Source of the DNA: Agaricus subrufescens
Lineage: Eukaryota; Basidiomycota; Agaricomycetes; Agaricales; Agaricaceae
Direction of reading: 5' to 3'
NCBI GenBank assembly: GCA_029945375.1
Contig: CM057059.1
Span: 1,798,001 to 1,862,000 of the forward strand
Length of the DNA: 64,000 nt
Each line of letters opens with the position of its first letter. Within the stretch, counting starts at the first letter, position 1. The translations under genes and the position numbers were made by a program. Positions 13,293-26,692 of the stretch are shown here, in pieces. The notes beneath the pieces are model-generated. The model searched no databases, had not been told where the DNA came from, and worked only from the letters and a program-made list of their open reading frames with translations.

Positions 13293-14349
13293 ACCCTTAT
13301 AATGCATGCCCTTCTCCCACTTTTTCTCCGTGCCTCTCACGATTTATGAACCTTATTATTGAATTGATGTTTTGGTCTGTATATAAGAGGCTGTGAATTA
13401 AAACACTTCGTAGCTGTGAAAACTTAAAAAAAGAGATCTAATAATGATCAGAACAGAGCTGACATCGCACGTCCCAGGGACCTGTGATCGGAGCTAGATC
13501 CAAAAGGAGGATATGTGGCTGTAAGTAGGTTTTGTTTGGTGATGACACCGCCTACTGCTAAGACCATGGTCGTGCACCCGAACTTGGCAATGGTTTTTCT
13601 GATCAGTGAGCTCTACCACTACCACTATTACCTCCCGGAATGATAGTACTTGATGCATGGATACATGTCAGGTCTAAAACCAGTCTAATATTGTATCGTG
13701 ATGCAGGACCGACATCAATCAAGATAACGTGAGATTGTGGATATTCTTCGCGTTGCCTCACGACCCTTCGTCGCACCTTGTAACTCCCGCACCTACCTGG
13801 AAATTGAAACGAATCGCATCTGAATCTCGGCTCGACAAACTTATTCGAAGTCATATTGTGATCCACAAAGGAGGACTGCGTTGAGGTTTGAGTTCTACAT
13901 GGCAAATGCAATTTTTAAATGTAAGAGTAACATATCCACTAGTCACGTACGTGTTGGTTGTGAATTGATACTAACCATGTGGGCAGTTCCCGAAACAAAA
14001 CAATTCCGGTAGCGCTGGAACTACACATGTCAAATCACCCCAAGTTCCGTACGATAGTCAAGACACTCTCCGTTGTTATCACGTCGAAGCTACTATTAAA
14101 TGGCAACTCGCCTCTCCGGAGTCGAAAAAAACTTCCAGAACTAGTATCTCCCAACACGTGTAACGTTGGTTACCAAGCCGTACGTGATTGCTAAATCACG
14201 AAGTACGGTGAATAGTTGAACATCTCGGTTGCGGTTTCCATCACTTGCTTTCATCATGATCAGAAACTCATCATAGTGGCTATATAAGTTCACAAAGTTC
14301 ACTTGAGGGGAGGGTCGTATGGGACGCTTGATGCTCTCCCTGTACGTCT
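13293..14349. other. intergenic
   Basis: No gene recognised. Short frames on both strands (for example 13603-13911 on the - strand) show no domain. A tatataa sequence lies at 14280-14286, about 65 bp before the next start codon and reasonably placed for a promoter. Confidence 0.45.
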
Positions 14350-15776
14350 ATGCAGGCCAAGTCTAACTCTCAATCTCGAACCTCGAGACCTCCCATTGTC
14401 GTTGTTGAAGCAAATGATAAGCGCCTCAAGTTTACAAATCCACTCGATCAGGACTTCGGGGCTTTCAGTCACAGCGATGCTCGGATGCTGAAAAACGAAG
14501 GTTTGGTCGCAATTTGGACAAACACGACTATGAAATTCGACTTCACCGGTAAATACGTTATCTATCACACAACCAGAAATTTATTTCTGATACCTGTCCA
14601 AGGTACTGGAATTGCCGTTGTAGGTCTGACCCAGAATTCGTTCCCTCCAGTTCCAACCAAGTTACTCCCATCCTTCAAATGTATGGTCGATGGCAAGCTC
14701 ACTGATCCTTTGGACTCTCATCACAAGTTCTCAAAGAACCGGAATACGACATCTGACATACCCGTTGACGGAAAACAACTCATGTGTCGGCAGAAAGATC
14801 TTCCATCTGACAGAAATCATACCCTCACCGTCGATGTCACAGTCTCCGACATTCCTGCATTCATCGATAGCGTACGCTTTCGACCTCCTCTCAATAACGG
14901 TTCTCTCTCCACGACCCTCAACAACACTCTCTTGAGGATTGACCCTTCTGACAAAAACCATATAAAACTCGACAATCGGAGCTGGAAGGATAATAAGCTC
15001 GGTCATCTGACGTCCAGTCGTCATGCACCAAGTCCCAGGGGATTTATGAACATCACGATTTCTAGTAAGCTTATTTAGTATCGGAAGTTTCTTGTCTTGG
15101 ATTGAGAATACGTATAGATACCCAAGTGCAAGAACTCAGTTGGTTTGGATATGTTGATCATGACCATGACCAATTTCCTTCCAATCTGAGCTTGCCAGTA
15201 ACTCTGAATGGGATTTCACAAGAAGTACGGTTTACTTCTCCTCGAGGATTGCTGTTCCGCCTCCCCACAAGTCAAACTAGACACTCGTCAGTTCAACTTT
15301 TGATAGCCCCACCTGACGGGTACCAAATAACGCTTGACCATATGATGGTGACTCTCGGCAAGCTGATGGTTCAGAATCTGGAAGCTGGACGGACTGTATC
15401 TCCGAAGGTGGAATCGCACAGTCTACCTCTAGCCATTCCCATTGTTAGCGGGATCGTTGGATCTCTGGTCATTATCTTAGTGACATTGTTTACTGTAAGA
15501 TGGTTTGAGAAACGGCGGCGGTGGCGCCATACTTGGAAGGATTCGGCTTTACCTTCAGCCATCCAACATCCTGCAACAAGAGCGTCCTCGCGTTCCTCGT
15601 TCAGTCGCGAGGTTGTTACAGGTGATATTGAATACAACCCAGAAGCGCAAAAGAAGCTGGAGGGTGCATTCGAAGGCGGAATTATGGAGCCTCCACAGGC
15701 ACTCATCGTTCATGCCGATAGCGGCTATCGGGTATTTGGCGTATCTGAGGTTCCTCCTCACTACACCCGAATGTAG
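14350..15776 (+). CDS. single-pass type I membrane protein, uncharacterised Agaricomycete family
   Basis: Two exons (14350-15064 and 15118-15776) give 457 residues in one frame. The first two thirds look extracellular, with many N-glycosylation sites (NTT, NHT, NGS, NNT, NRS, NIT) and the segment FTGTGIAVVG-like (VQGTGIAVVGLTQNSFPP) ahead of SFKCMVDGKL. This resembles the beta-rich ectodomain common in mushroom surface proteins. One membrane helix follows (LPLAIPIVSGIVGSLVIILV), then a basic stop-transfer sequence (RWFEKRRRWRH) and a roughly 80-residue cytoplasmic tail. No signal peptide is obvious after the chosen Met, so a small upstream exon may be missing. The function is unknown; a cell-surface or cell-wall sensor would fit the topology but is only a guess. 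Confidence 0.65.
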
Positions 15777-16400
15777 TCTTATGGTCATAGAATTGTTTAT
15801 ATATATCGGCCGTTACACCCGGAAGGGACACCAATCTTTGTTGGGCTAGATCTCTATGTATCTAACATTGTACATGACAAGACAGAACCTGGGAAGAAAG
15901 TGGTCCCTGGCACAAGTGAAGTTTACATAAACAGCTGCCACGTTGTAAAAGTGTAACAACCTCATCAACGGGTATTATCCACTGTTACTCCTTCAGTACC
16001 GACAAACATGATCTTCTCCGACATCACTGGACGATGGCCTTTTCTTGAAGGGTCCTGCGCTGATGTCGAAGGGTCCTGCAAGGTCCCACAAACATTCTCA
16101 ACGGTGGTCTGGAAACGGCGGACGGGCCAGCGAATTTGACTATTCCGCCGGGTTTATTGAAGGTTTATTTCTGGTCATCATTCTTGCGATGCATGACACA
16201 GATGGCACAAGGACTCCTCATTTTCTCCTTCTGTCTATTGTTTCTCCTGTCGTCCGGCGGGCCTCCCTGTTCCAAAAAGCGTATCTGACCGCGAGTCATT
16301 TATAGACGACCTGTCGACGAAGCAATTAGCAGTGATATGGCCATCTTTTGGCGTGTCGTAACTAGCCCTGACTAATGTGCTCCAGCATCTCGGGCTATAT
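15777..16400. other. intergenic
   Basis: No gene recognised. A short near-direct repeat occurs at about 16045-16085 (gaagggtcctgc occurs twice, 25-30 bp apart). The open frame at 16045-16305 contains it and has no domain. Confidence 0.4.
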
Positions 16401-18506
16401 ATGAACGAATTCGCCGCAAGTTCGCCGTCCATTCTCCCTGATTCCCGGCTACTCTCTATGCCACTCAACCTGGGGTCTTCCGATGCAAAAACTGCTGACC
16501 ACCATTCGAGCACGACCGAAGAGGGCTACGAGACCGGCAAGGAAACCCCACTAGGTCCCAAAGAGGTCGCTGAATACCCAGAATCCAAAAACTTGTGGCT
16601 CATCGTCATTGCAACGTATGTGTTTTTTGGTATCTCCCGTAATTTTGATGTCCAACCCTTCCGGCAACTTAGATGGCTGGTGCAGTTCTGCACCTACGGG
16701 TGTGTGCTCGTCTGTCGGCTGCCATCCATTCCATGAATGACTTCGAATTAGCTATGTGTCGGCCTTTGGTGTTTACCAAGACTATTACACACGGGATTAC
16801 TTGAGTGCCAATGCGCCATCTGACATCAGGTGAAAAGTCATCGCTACCTTGGCTTGCTGATCTTTTACTGAACCTGGTTCTCCCAGCTGGATAGGCAGTG
16901 TACAGCTCTTCTTACAGTACGCACTCGGGGTCATCGTTGGCAGGATTTATGACCTCGGTTGGTTGTAAGTCGTGTGTTGTACAATGACATTCCGGCGTTT
17001 CGGGCTAACGTAATGCAGCCACCACTTAATTGGCGCAGGCACAGTCCTTCAAACAGTTTCACTGTTTATGTTGTCACTAACCCGGCGCCACCACTATCCG
17101 GAGGTTCGTCTATTCTAAGTTGGAATCTTTGGGAGGGATAGTATATCGACCCTTCATATCCAGATTTTTCTCGCGCAAGCTGTTGGAATGGGTTTAGGAC
17201 AAGCGATGCTATTTTTACCCTCGATTACAGTGGTGTCTCATCATTTTCGAAGACGTAGGGTGGCGGCGATGGGGGTCGCAGTATCGGTATGATCTCGTAA
17301 TCATGGTGCTGCACCTGAACTAGACGCATGTATCAGGGTGCTTCTATAGGGGGGATCGTGTGGCCAATTCTGCTAAACCAGAGCAGCCGCACCTTGGGTT
17401 TCCCCAATGCCATTCGTATAACCGCAGCTATCACCGGCGCTTTCCTCATCACCGCAAACTTCCTATACTTCATTGCATGCTCAAGACCGACTTCCCTCTC
17501 TTCCTCACCCACTCAGGGTGCCAGACCAGAGTTTCGAGCTATATTCACGGACCTTGCTTATCTGGTATCCATTGCAGGGTGAGTGATTGACTATTGTCGC
17601 GTCGAATGAGTATTCTTAGCAATTCTCTGGACCAGAGCATTTTGCATCAACTTAGGGCTATTCTTCCCATGTACGCCATGATTGCCTTCTTTGTCTCTCC
17701 TCCTTGTGCTCAACATTTCCCTCCCATGCTTAGACTTTTATCTACAATCATACGCTCTTTCTGTCGGGATCAAATCCTCACTCGCTTTCTATTTGGTGAA
17801 TACTTTCTCTTATCCGCAAACTAACTCTAATCTAAAAATATGTGCTTACCATCAGTTGGCCATTTTGAACGGAGGCAGCGCTTTAGGGCGTATCATTCCC
17901 AACGTTCTAGCTGGCTTATTCGGAGTTTATAATACTTTACTTCCATCGCTCTACATTTCATCGGCGCTTGTCTTTGCTATCTTCGGTATCAAAGATTTCG
18001 CCGGCCTGGCAGCCTTCGCGATACTATATGGATTCTGGTCCGGATCATGTACGTCTAAACCTCCCCCATTATCAACCCTCTACTCTTCAAAGATCTAATG
18101 ACAAGAAAAATAAATCGCAGATGTATCCCTGATACCTTCGTTACTCGCGCAACTCAGTTCTGGACCCCAAGAACTGGGGTAAGAGTCTAAATCAAAATAG
18201 ATCTCCCGTTTACTTATCCGGTTACATTGCAGGGTTCGCATGGGCATCGCATTCTCGATTGTGGCGATTTCCTTATTAGCCGGGACACCAATAGAAGGGG
18301 TGTTACTAAAAAAACGGAGCGACGGCGATTTTGTATGGAGCGCTTCGATTATCTTTTGTGGAGTACGTGCTGACACTTCTACTCGTATTGATTTCTTTAT
18401 AACCAAGGTCGTCCCACAGATTCTGATCGGTTGTGGATCGATTTGTATGACAATTTCACGCTTCTTGTACATTAGGAGTCGGCGGATAGAAAAACGATGC
18501 GTATAG
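16401..18506 (+). CDS. MFS transporter, monocarboxylate-permease type
   Basis: A 12-helix carrier of the major facilitator superfamily, closest in feel to the fungal monocarboxylate/MCH group (riboflavin-type permeases). The substrate is unknown. The cytoplasmic N-terminus ends at PESKNLWLIVIAT. Exons joined by short introns then read WLVQFCTYGYVSAFGVYQDY, SWIGSVQLFLQYALGVIVGR, HHLIGAGTVLQTVSLFMLSL, FLAQAVGMGLGQAMLFLPSI, HHFRRRRVAAMGVAVSGAS, GGIVWPILLNQ. After the central loop come FYLQSYALSVGIKSSLAFYL, LAILNGGSALGRIIPNVLAG, MGIAFSIVAISLLAGTPIEG and a tail IRSRRIEKRCV. About ten introns are needed; the last probably runs from 18362 to a cag near 18419. A Met at 16458 is an alternative start. 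No lesions seen. It converges with CSE1, whose stop lies 107 bp away. Confidence 0.87.
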
Positions 18507-18612
18507 AACTGTGTACTAATAAAAGGGAGACAGAGATAGCATAAAAGAAGGTTACAATGAGGACGGCCTTTGGGGAGGATAAAATCCCCTTAGGGTAAGA
18601 AAGTTTGTTTGG

Positions 18613-21600
18613 TCATGCAGTACGCATCAAGGTTTGGACTTGGGGTCCGTATGCCTTTTCAAGGAGACTAACTTGATCCCGAAAGAACTGTTGAGGATCA
18701 GAGACGTATGCTACTGGATCCGCTTCTTGCGACTCAGATGCGGCCAACCGGGAATACGCCGCTTGATAACCTGCCGTTTGTTCCTCATAATCAATCTCCG
18801 TGATACCAGCATGGGGGTCCTCATCCGTTTTCTTCGATAGATGTTGTGGTTCGCTGAATAACTTTATGAGTGCCTGATAAGCCTGAGGCCTAAATGGGAT
18901 CAAAGCATTAGAGAGAAAATAATATAGAGGCCAAGTTCGGCTCACCAGGCGCCGACAAATGGTTCTTGCATCATATATTTACTCTGGCATAACAATCGAA
19001 TGACACCGACGACGGCAATTTTTCTATCCTTGTGTGGGACCTTGGTTGCTTGAGGAGTAATGAAATTGGTCAGGACCTGTGACCAAAGGCTAGTAATATA
19101 TCGGCAATAAGCACGTGTACAGACTCCAATGAGAGATACCTGCGCACTTGGGTTGAATACCTTCAATCACGGCAATCACATAGTCCGGCCCAAGTCCATC
19201 AATATTGAGGGCCATGGTATATAGAATAAAACGCGCAAAAATATACTCGTATTGTGCAGTCTTGCTTGTTTGCATTCGGGTAAGCAAGGTCATGATGACG
19301 GGTTTCATATACTGTTGTAAATCATTGCTGGAGAGACAGAAGATAAGAAAGATTAAAATCTATATGAGAGCGTTACAGGAACACTTACGGGGGGACGAAT
19401 TGAACGACCGAGTTCAGCAGCTCAAAGCCCCATGAATCATTGACCTTGGAGGGTATCAAACGTTGCTGAACGACTGCAAGTACCGAAGCCACTTGTCCAG
19501 CTGCAAGCATCCGAGCACTATCCCTCGCCAGGAAAGCTTTTAAAAGTTTAACGAGACCTGGGATGCTACCCTTTTGCTGCCAAACAGCAGGCATAAGGAG
19601 GAATGGTAGTAGGTTGCGATATTCCTCTGGAACGTCCCGATCATGTAATTCTAGCATTTGAGCGAGAATCTGGAATGCATACGGAATATACTCTGTTTTT
19701 ACCTTGTTGAGCACATCGTTCAAACTTTGATATAGGATAAATAGACCTACGATCAATATCTTGCTGAAGTATGAAAGTGAAAGGACCGAATAAGGCTTGC
19801 TCGAAAGTGGGTAACGTGTTGGGTGATCCTGCCACAACAAACCTGAAACAGAAATTTATCAGTAAAGATATATACTAAGTACGTCATTCGAGATAATATA
19901 CCGCATGAGACCAGAGATGCACTCAAAGATGAATTGATCGAAGTGAGGATTGCTTGGGTTCTTCGAGATAATGCCGAGGATATTCACAAGACGTGCGAGT
20001 ATTTGTTGATACGTCGGAGTCAGAGTTTGACGGGCAGTCAGAATTACCCGCATAGTACCTGTAATTCGTCCAGTTGTACTACAATCAGTGTTGGATCAGT
20101 CACTTACACCGCATGAGATGGTCGTTTTCGGCGAGCTTCTCGGGCGTCTGCCCAACTTCTATCTTAGTCAGCAAGGCATCCACCAAATTCGCAGCATAAT
20201 CGTGGATATCAACCTGCGCGAAACTGGACTCTCGCTCGTGAGCTCTGATCAGGGGGTCAATCCGCGTACTCACATGAGTTGGCCATTTTGCTTGATGATA
20301 AGTATACGATCGATGGCGATGGCGGCATAAGTATACGTAACATAATTCCCAGAAGTCAAATGGCGAGCAAGGAGAGGTAGAACGGCAAGGAGTTGTGGTT
20401 TGGTCAACTACCGAAGGCAAATCAGACAATATAAGACCAGATTATAGTATACTTACCTGATTACGGAACGTGTAAAGGAAACGAATGGCATCTACTTGTA
20501 AGATGGGATGTACTGTACCGTCCTGCGCTTGGAGGTCTTGAAAGACGTGCTCGGAGAAGAATTGGACAACATCTACAAGGGGGTTAACTGAAGTGACACC
20601 ATGCTATCACAAGACATAAGCATAAGGTACACCTTCTGACAACCAAGAACGTACTTTAGTCGTCGAACCCTTGCTGGCAACAGCAGTCATCATAAATACG
20701 GCACTATCTTTAGCCTTCCAGTTTTCCGCTGGATTAGACCGGTAAGCTTGCAGATCAGTATTGATGAAGGAACCGACGATCTCAGTGGTATCGATTTCGT
20801 ATCCACCACCAACAAGTGACCGAAGGACATCTGCTGCTGCGAGGCGCCGACTTCCGCTATCAAGTCCGGTAGAAGAAAGAGCGAGATCCATCCTAATATA
20901 CTCCAGAGGGTCGTCCTCAAATTGTTCGACTTCATGTTCACGCAAAGCTATGTTGGAAACGACCACACCTTCCACTAAGGATTTTATCGTATCACGGGAA
21001 GAAAATAGAGGTTTGTAGTAGCCGGAATGTATGGCCGTCGAAATGAATCTCAAAGATTGAGATACGAGCTAGTGAAAAAAATAGGTCGGGGCTAGGTTGA
21101 AACAGAACGCTAGGAGTATAGCAAGCTTACGTGGTCATCGGAGATACCGGGCAACTTGTTTGCCCCGATAAGGTTCCAAACACCTTGGACAAATGACTCC
21201 ACAGCCGGTGATTTTTGTAATTGATCGGGATAAAGCTTAATGAAGAGCTTGTATGATGTTAGTCAGTCGAAACATTTGATCATACACGAGACGTACTTCG
21301 GCGATCTCAAGGATGCCTGTCTTCATTTGGGAAGGAAGCGAAGGCGCAGGGTCGTCCGGCTGGAGAGCAGACGGCTAAACGAGGGCTAACAGAGCGATGA
21401 AGTACAACTGACGTACATCTGATTTAAGTTCGACCGGGTCCCAGGCAAGGAACCTGAAGAAGAGCCCTGCATCCTTCCCGAAAAATTCGTTGTAGTTGTC
21501 TTCAATCGCAGGCGGAAGGTCTTGACATGTCAGATCATAGAAAATGTCAATGAGTAGAACCATGGCTTGCGCAACAACGGAGATGTTCGGTGATGACGTA

Positions 21601-22272
21601 GACGTGAGGAGGAGTTGAGAGGTTTGGCGGAAAAGTCCAAGGAAGGGGACCATGAATTTGGAAAGCACAAAGTTGATGACGGTGAATAGGGGATCAGATC
21701 GTACTTGTGCACGCCAGGGACGGAAGATTGAATGAGCTGTTTCCAAAACTCCGATGTTGACATTGTAATCTGAAGGCGATAGCGATCCTACAAGTTGCTA
21801 GAAACTAAGTCAGTTGGTGACGTTCTAGCTCGATGGAAGGGGGACTGACATCAAGGAGATCAGGCCACTTGCTGGGAAAATCAAGTTCGGCAATGAGAGA
21901 TACTGCTTCTGCGATTTGAGTTCGGATTGTTTTATCCGTCGGGTTGGACAAAGCGAGCATGGCGGGCACTAGCTGATTCCGTAACGCTGCCTTGTCTTGT
22001 TCCGGGAGAGGGTTGACTTCCTATGCGAGCTTAAGAAACCAATACTTGTACACATATCCCGAACTCACTTCGTCCCATCGCGTTTTTGCAATGTTTTTGA
22101 GGTAGATGCTTGCAGCGAGACGAGCTGGACGTTCCTGCGATCCATTGAGAATCAGCTGCAGCAGGGCAGCGAGAAAACCTGGCTGCAAAGATATTGAATT
22201 CAAATTTTGCTCCGCCTGTTTTCTTGTTTCAGGCTTGAGGGATGCCACGAGAAGGACTGGGAGCTCAGCCAT
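18613..22272 (-). CDS. cse1: exportin-2, importin-alpha re-exporter (CAS/CSE1)
   Basis: HEAT-repeat karyopherin that returns importin-alpha to the cytoplasm with Ran-GTP. The first exon (22272-22069, 68 codons) holds the importin-beta N-terminal domain: AEQNLNSISLQPGFLAALLQ, then ARLAASIYLKNIAKTRWDE. The next exons give IRTQIAEAVSLIAELDFPSK and WPDLLD, both typical of CSE1. The central part has DDPLEYIRMDLALSS, SRRLAAADVLRSLV, ENWKAKDSAVFMMTAVASKG, TTKHGVTSVN and DVVQFFSEHVFQDL, matching the CSE1 core. The C-terminal third has NPHFDQFIFECISGLMRFVV, YIPYAFQILAQMLELH and YEYIFARFILYTMAL, ending YGPQVQTLMRTA. About a dozen or more short introns are present, and the protein is expected to be about 950-980 residues. 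No broken exon noticed. Confidence 0.95.
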
Positions 22273-22471
22273 GTTGTGGGCGAGGAAGAAGACAATCAAC
22301 TATCAGTCACGTGTATCTCAACTAAAGATAGTCACTATCAGATTACTATTCTAAGATACAATATTAGCGACAGCTGGGGCAGGGTGAACCAGCGCTCGAG
22401 GTTACGGTAGTCTTCGCTGGGCGGAGCCTGCACAACGTTAAATGGTTACTTCATATCAGTATGGAACTTAT

Positions 22472-22679
22472 TTACCACTGAGTGCAAGTGGAGGGACAAT
22501 TAGAGCATGCGGAGGTGTGCCGGGAACTGTAGCGACATTTGTCAGAACCACAATCAACCTGCAACAAGAATTAGTTCTCCACAAGCACAATTGCAAGAAG
22601 CATGTCGCACTCTTTTGTCAGAAACTGGGATCTCGTGGCCGCAGGAGTGCTTAACACATGAGACATTGCGGTAGCACAT
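22472..22679 (-). CDS. small cysteine-rich protein, fungal CGH-type
   Basis: Two tiny exons, 22679-22611 and 22558-22472, join exactly (donor gtgcgac, acceptor ttgcag) into 51 residues: MCYRNVSCVKHSCGHEI, PVSDKR, then VDCGSDKCRYSSRHT and SACSNCPSTCTQW, followed by a stop. The spacing of Cys and His (CxxHxCGH, CxxxxC, CxxC, C) resembles short uncharacterised basidiomycete proteins that read CGH...VDC..xxC..S..H...C..C..TC, probably metal-binding. The frame stays open upstream to a Met at 22775, which would give 83 residues, so the start is not settled. There is no signal peptide on the short form. It lies 200 bp upstream of CSE1 on the same strand. Its function is unknown. Confidence 0.6.
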
Positions 22680-22779
22680 TTCGTCTGACAGGTGGGAGGG
22701 CGATGTGAAAAGGTCGAGAGTCGACTTGCTTTGGGAGAGGCTGACTGATTGGGTTGAGGATGATGAGCAGAGCACAAAC

Positions 22780-25700
22780 CATAATGCTTTTTATACGATG
22801 CATGGCCGACCTCAAAACAGCAAAGTTCAATTGCGAGTTTACACCAGGTATTGAGCCAAGATCGTCGAGAGTGTGATCGAGAGCTTGAATGCTGGGATCG
22901 CGGAATACGGTGGAAAAATTGATACTCACGCACACTTTCAACCAAGCGTTTGTCTCAGGCCGTGGCAGTGTTTCCTGGGTTACAATGGACGATGTGGGAG
23001 CACGTAATAGCTAGATCCAACGCTTTACCGCTCGACGTTACAAGAGGAAAAAATCTTCTGTAAAGCAAGCTCACAGGTATAGTATATTGTAGCTTATGAG
23101 AGAACCAGTATAATCTAGAAGACAAGACCAGAGTCGAGGATACTCCCTCATTAGATTTGAAGATCGATACTCACATCAGGATGAACAGACGATGATGAAA
23201 TTAGTGGACCTTAACTAAATATAGCATTGGGCGCATCCGAAAAAGACCCTGCCAGTGATATATGATATCTCAACCCTGCCTCAACCCTTCGCTTATTTCC
23301 CATTGATATATTTTCCCCCGTTCTCCGAAACCAATTTGCAGCTCGGATTTACTAGCTGCTGCCTGACTTGGTAGCATCATTCTGATGATACTGGCCGTAT
23401 TCTAGAATACGGGAGTCTATGATTGACAGTCAATGCATTATTCGCATCTCGCGTTCATTGATTGGACGGCATGGACGGGCATTGGCTGTTTGTTACACAA
23501 CGGATCAGTAAAGCACCGGAGTGGTACCTTACCTAAATTCGCGGATGATCTTCTTAGTGACCTAAACTTTCCTGATCGCACACGCATGATCACATTAATC
23601 TTAGTATAAATTTGGCCAATGGCACCACGTTGTGGATGACGACTCAACGTGAACCCTTCTGAGTCACTGTCGTGTAGCAACCAACTCAGCTGGTAATTGA
23701 CAAAGGAAGTGCCTGGGTCCAACGTGACATTTCCAGTTCTAGACTTGGTCAAAGTAGTGGTAGTATTATGTAGGGTTCATGTGACAGCGAAAATTTCTTT
23801 TGAGGCCTGCCGACGAACAGTCCAGGTGTGCGTAATTCATTAAGAACCTCGCTATGAGCCCGCTCCTGCGCCTCAAAATTTTTGGAGTACTCTTGAAGTT
23901 CGCTAGTAGGAGACTATCGCTAGCTTGAAAAATGTTGTTTATTCAACTTGCCAGAAAAAGTTCACAAGTCTCCGACGATGCGGAATATTATCGCTCGGTC
24001 TGCTGTATAGTGACGTAACTGACTGATTGAATGCTTGAGTTAAACAAAGCGTCATGTGTAATTGAGTGTAATCATGTGCTTCAATTTCCTAAGAAGGAAT
24101 GGCTAGAAATGAGGAAACATTTTGGCAGCCAAATGTCAAAACACTAAAGACAGTAAATTTTCGTTCAGCTGATGACTCTTTCCTCCAAACGTGATTACAC
24201 GTAATAGAGAACGACCAACTGGAAAACCTTTCCAAGTCAAGGTGAGCCTTTTATCGGCCCTGCGCTGCTGGAATTGAAATGTCTGAACAGAGAATACTAT
24301 GGAAACCTATAAATCGGGCGATCTATAGAAAAGGTTTAAAGTCGAACCTTAGTGCACCTTTGAGACAATTCAACGTGGTCCGAACACCCCCTCACCGGAG
24401 TCTCCAGTAGTTTCAGACAAGATTGCCCTAATAAAAGCAAGGTTTCTCCCAACGAGGAGTAGGATATAACGCGCTCCAACAATTCGGAGAGAAAGGAGCC
24501 TAGAACAATGAGTCGTAAAGAACCACAGTCTCCAACTGGTCCCACGTTCGGCGTACGGGGAGAGCACCAATCGCGATCTATCGGCTTTCAAGAACCTTGT
24601 CGGCCAAGAAAGAAAGTTGGAAACACACTGGAGCAGATTCTTGTTCCATCTCCGAACGACAAGAAGCGATTGTACAACCGAATTATGTTAGTAGCGTGGA
24701 ACGCATAAATTTTCTAGGGCTCTATTGGCACATAGCTTGGAATCCAACAGTGGGTGAAAGCGGCTACCGGCTAGTACGGCAAGCAGCACAACCCAGTCGA
24801 AGGCTGGGGCTTCAAGAATGACATAAGGAGACCGTATAGGAAGCACGTTTCGTCTGCCAAGAGCAGTTTGCCTGACCTCGAGGTCCGACAAGGCAATGCA
24901 AATTCGCCATGATCGGTCAGCAAACTTTACAAGCGCCATGGGATTTATAACTTTTGATCGCATCATGACTGTTGCCGTCCGGCAGCACCTCTGTTCCCCG
25001 AGGACATTACCCGACTGAGTTGCTGACTCGCAAATCGCTCACACAGGCCGAGAACCAACTGAAGGGACTATATTTCCCTCAGGATAAGAATTAGTTTGGG
25101 GTCAACCATGGTCTCTGCCAGACGAGCCGAGCAATGCGGATCTCGATGTTCTTGAAGAGCGCAACCACCCACCGCAGACGAGTTTTAGCTTGAACTAGCT
25201 AGCCGCCGAGAGATCCGGATCTTGATGTCCTCGCACTATTTAGAATCAGCCACTCCCGGTCAGCCTTCTGGACTCAGTTTCATTTCTACTCTTACGGAAG
25301 ATGACGAAAGGCTCACACAACGTCCATGGAAGGCTGGCCAATGGTTGCATCGGGTAGGCTATGAACAGTTTTACGTTGTAACAGCCGGTTCTGGGAGTCA
25401 ACCTTGGCATGATCGTCTAGCGAAGAGTACATCAACATTCAATCTTTTAATGTTACACTCACGAAGAACAGCCTGGAAACACTTCTATGCCTCAAGGACA
25501 AATCAAATAATCATCATGTAAAGTATAAAGAGACGTAGACAACTCAATAGGACACGAGACGCTGAACTTGCAACAGATTGACATCATATTCCAACAGCCC
25601 AAGGCAACTCAAATGTATTCAGTTATGTTGGTTTGTTATCGAGGGATGTTGGATATGTTTGGCTTGGTTTCCCCATTTCAAGAAAACTCACATGAATGGA

Positions 25701-26692
25701 CTCTTCCTTTACTGCCCAATATAACATCGTCCAACGAAGCACGCGACGGGGACTGGCGTCTGAAGAAGTACGCCCACTAATGCACTAACAATGGTATTAA
25801 GCAGGTGTACGCGATTCCCAAATAAACGCGCCAAGCGGATTCAGGAAACATCAACTATGACTGATGCCACAAATTGTCAAAATCGAGCCAAAGTGGAAGG
25901 CCCCACTGATCAACATCCTTGGCAATGTGGCCATGTTTCACAAGATAGCGAAAATGGACCTTTGTTACAACCCTGTTCTTACCTTCCTTTACTACGTCTC
26001 TACCAGCTTGGCTCTTTTCAACACCATCCTCAAGAATCCCACCTTGTCACATACGAGCATGGATAATTGTACAGGTACGCCGACAGAGTGGCCCGACTGC
26101 GTTGCCTGGTCCAACCTAACAGTAAGGGATTCTGTCGATCTCCTACTTCCATTTTTTATTTATGTGCAGTTATTTCAAACGACTTGCGTCGTAGTTTATC
26201 CGACCACGAACCAAATCGCAGGTTCTGATACGCAGCTACTCCCCAAGTTGAGCAAAGAAAGAAACGACCGAGCAACAACCCCGTACATTTGAATGGAATG
26301 TTCGACCACTGTTGAAATGACAACAAGATAGTGGGCTCATAACATGATGGAAACATCGCCAAACGTCAAATTCACATCACACAACCGGTCGTCGGCACGG
26401 CAGGGTTCTGTCGGCGCCCAACATACTTCGTTGCAAGTGGCGTCGGATTGAGATATCAGTCTCCGAACGATGGGTCCGAGCATACCAGAGGAGCACTACG
26501 CAACACCTGGGCGGTATAGACTCTAAGGCTGCTCAGACAACACCGCTAAGGGCTGAATTAATACCACATTCCTCTGAAAGTCAAAGAATTGATCAAGTGT
26601 AGCTGCACTAAATTAAAGCTTACCGGTCATAGAACCTCCGTTCTAAGAGTAAGTTTCCGAGTCGTTGGTCGAAAACGAGTGGACATTGACGT
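22780..26692. other. gene-poor stretch with unassigned open frames
   Basis: No recognisable gene in nearly 4 kb. The most gene-like pieces are on the + strand: 25222-25521 (contains DDERLTQRPWKAGQWL) and 25864-26292 (142 codons with hydrophobic runs such as FLYYVSTSLALFNTIL and VDLLLPFFIYVQLF). I cannot link them to a family or to each other. They could be remnants of a decayed gene. No terminal repeats, target-site duplications or polymerase motifs were seen. Confidence 0.35.

Noticed and set aside
17594..17824. Frameshift in the transporter around GLFFP
   Set aside because: An intron starting gtacgcc and ending cttag joins P-Y-F-Y-L-Q-S-Y in frame; no lesion is needed.
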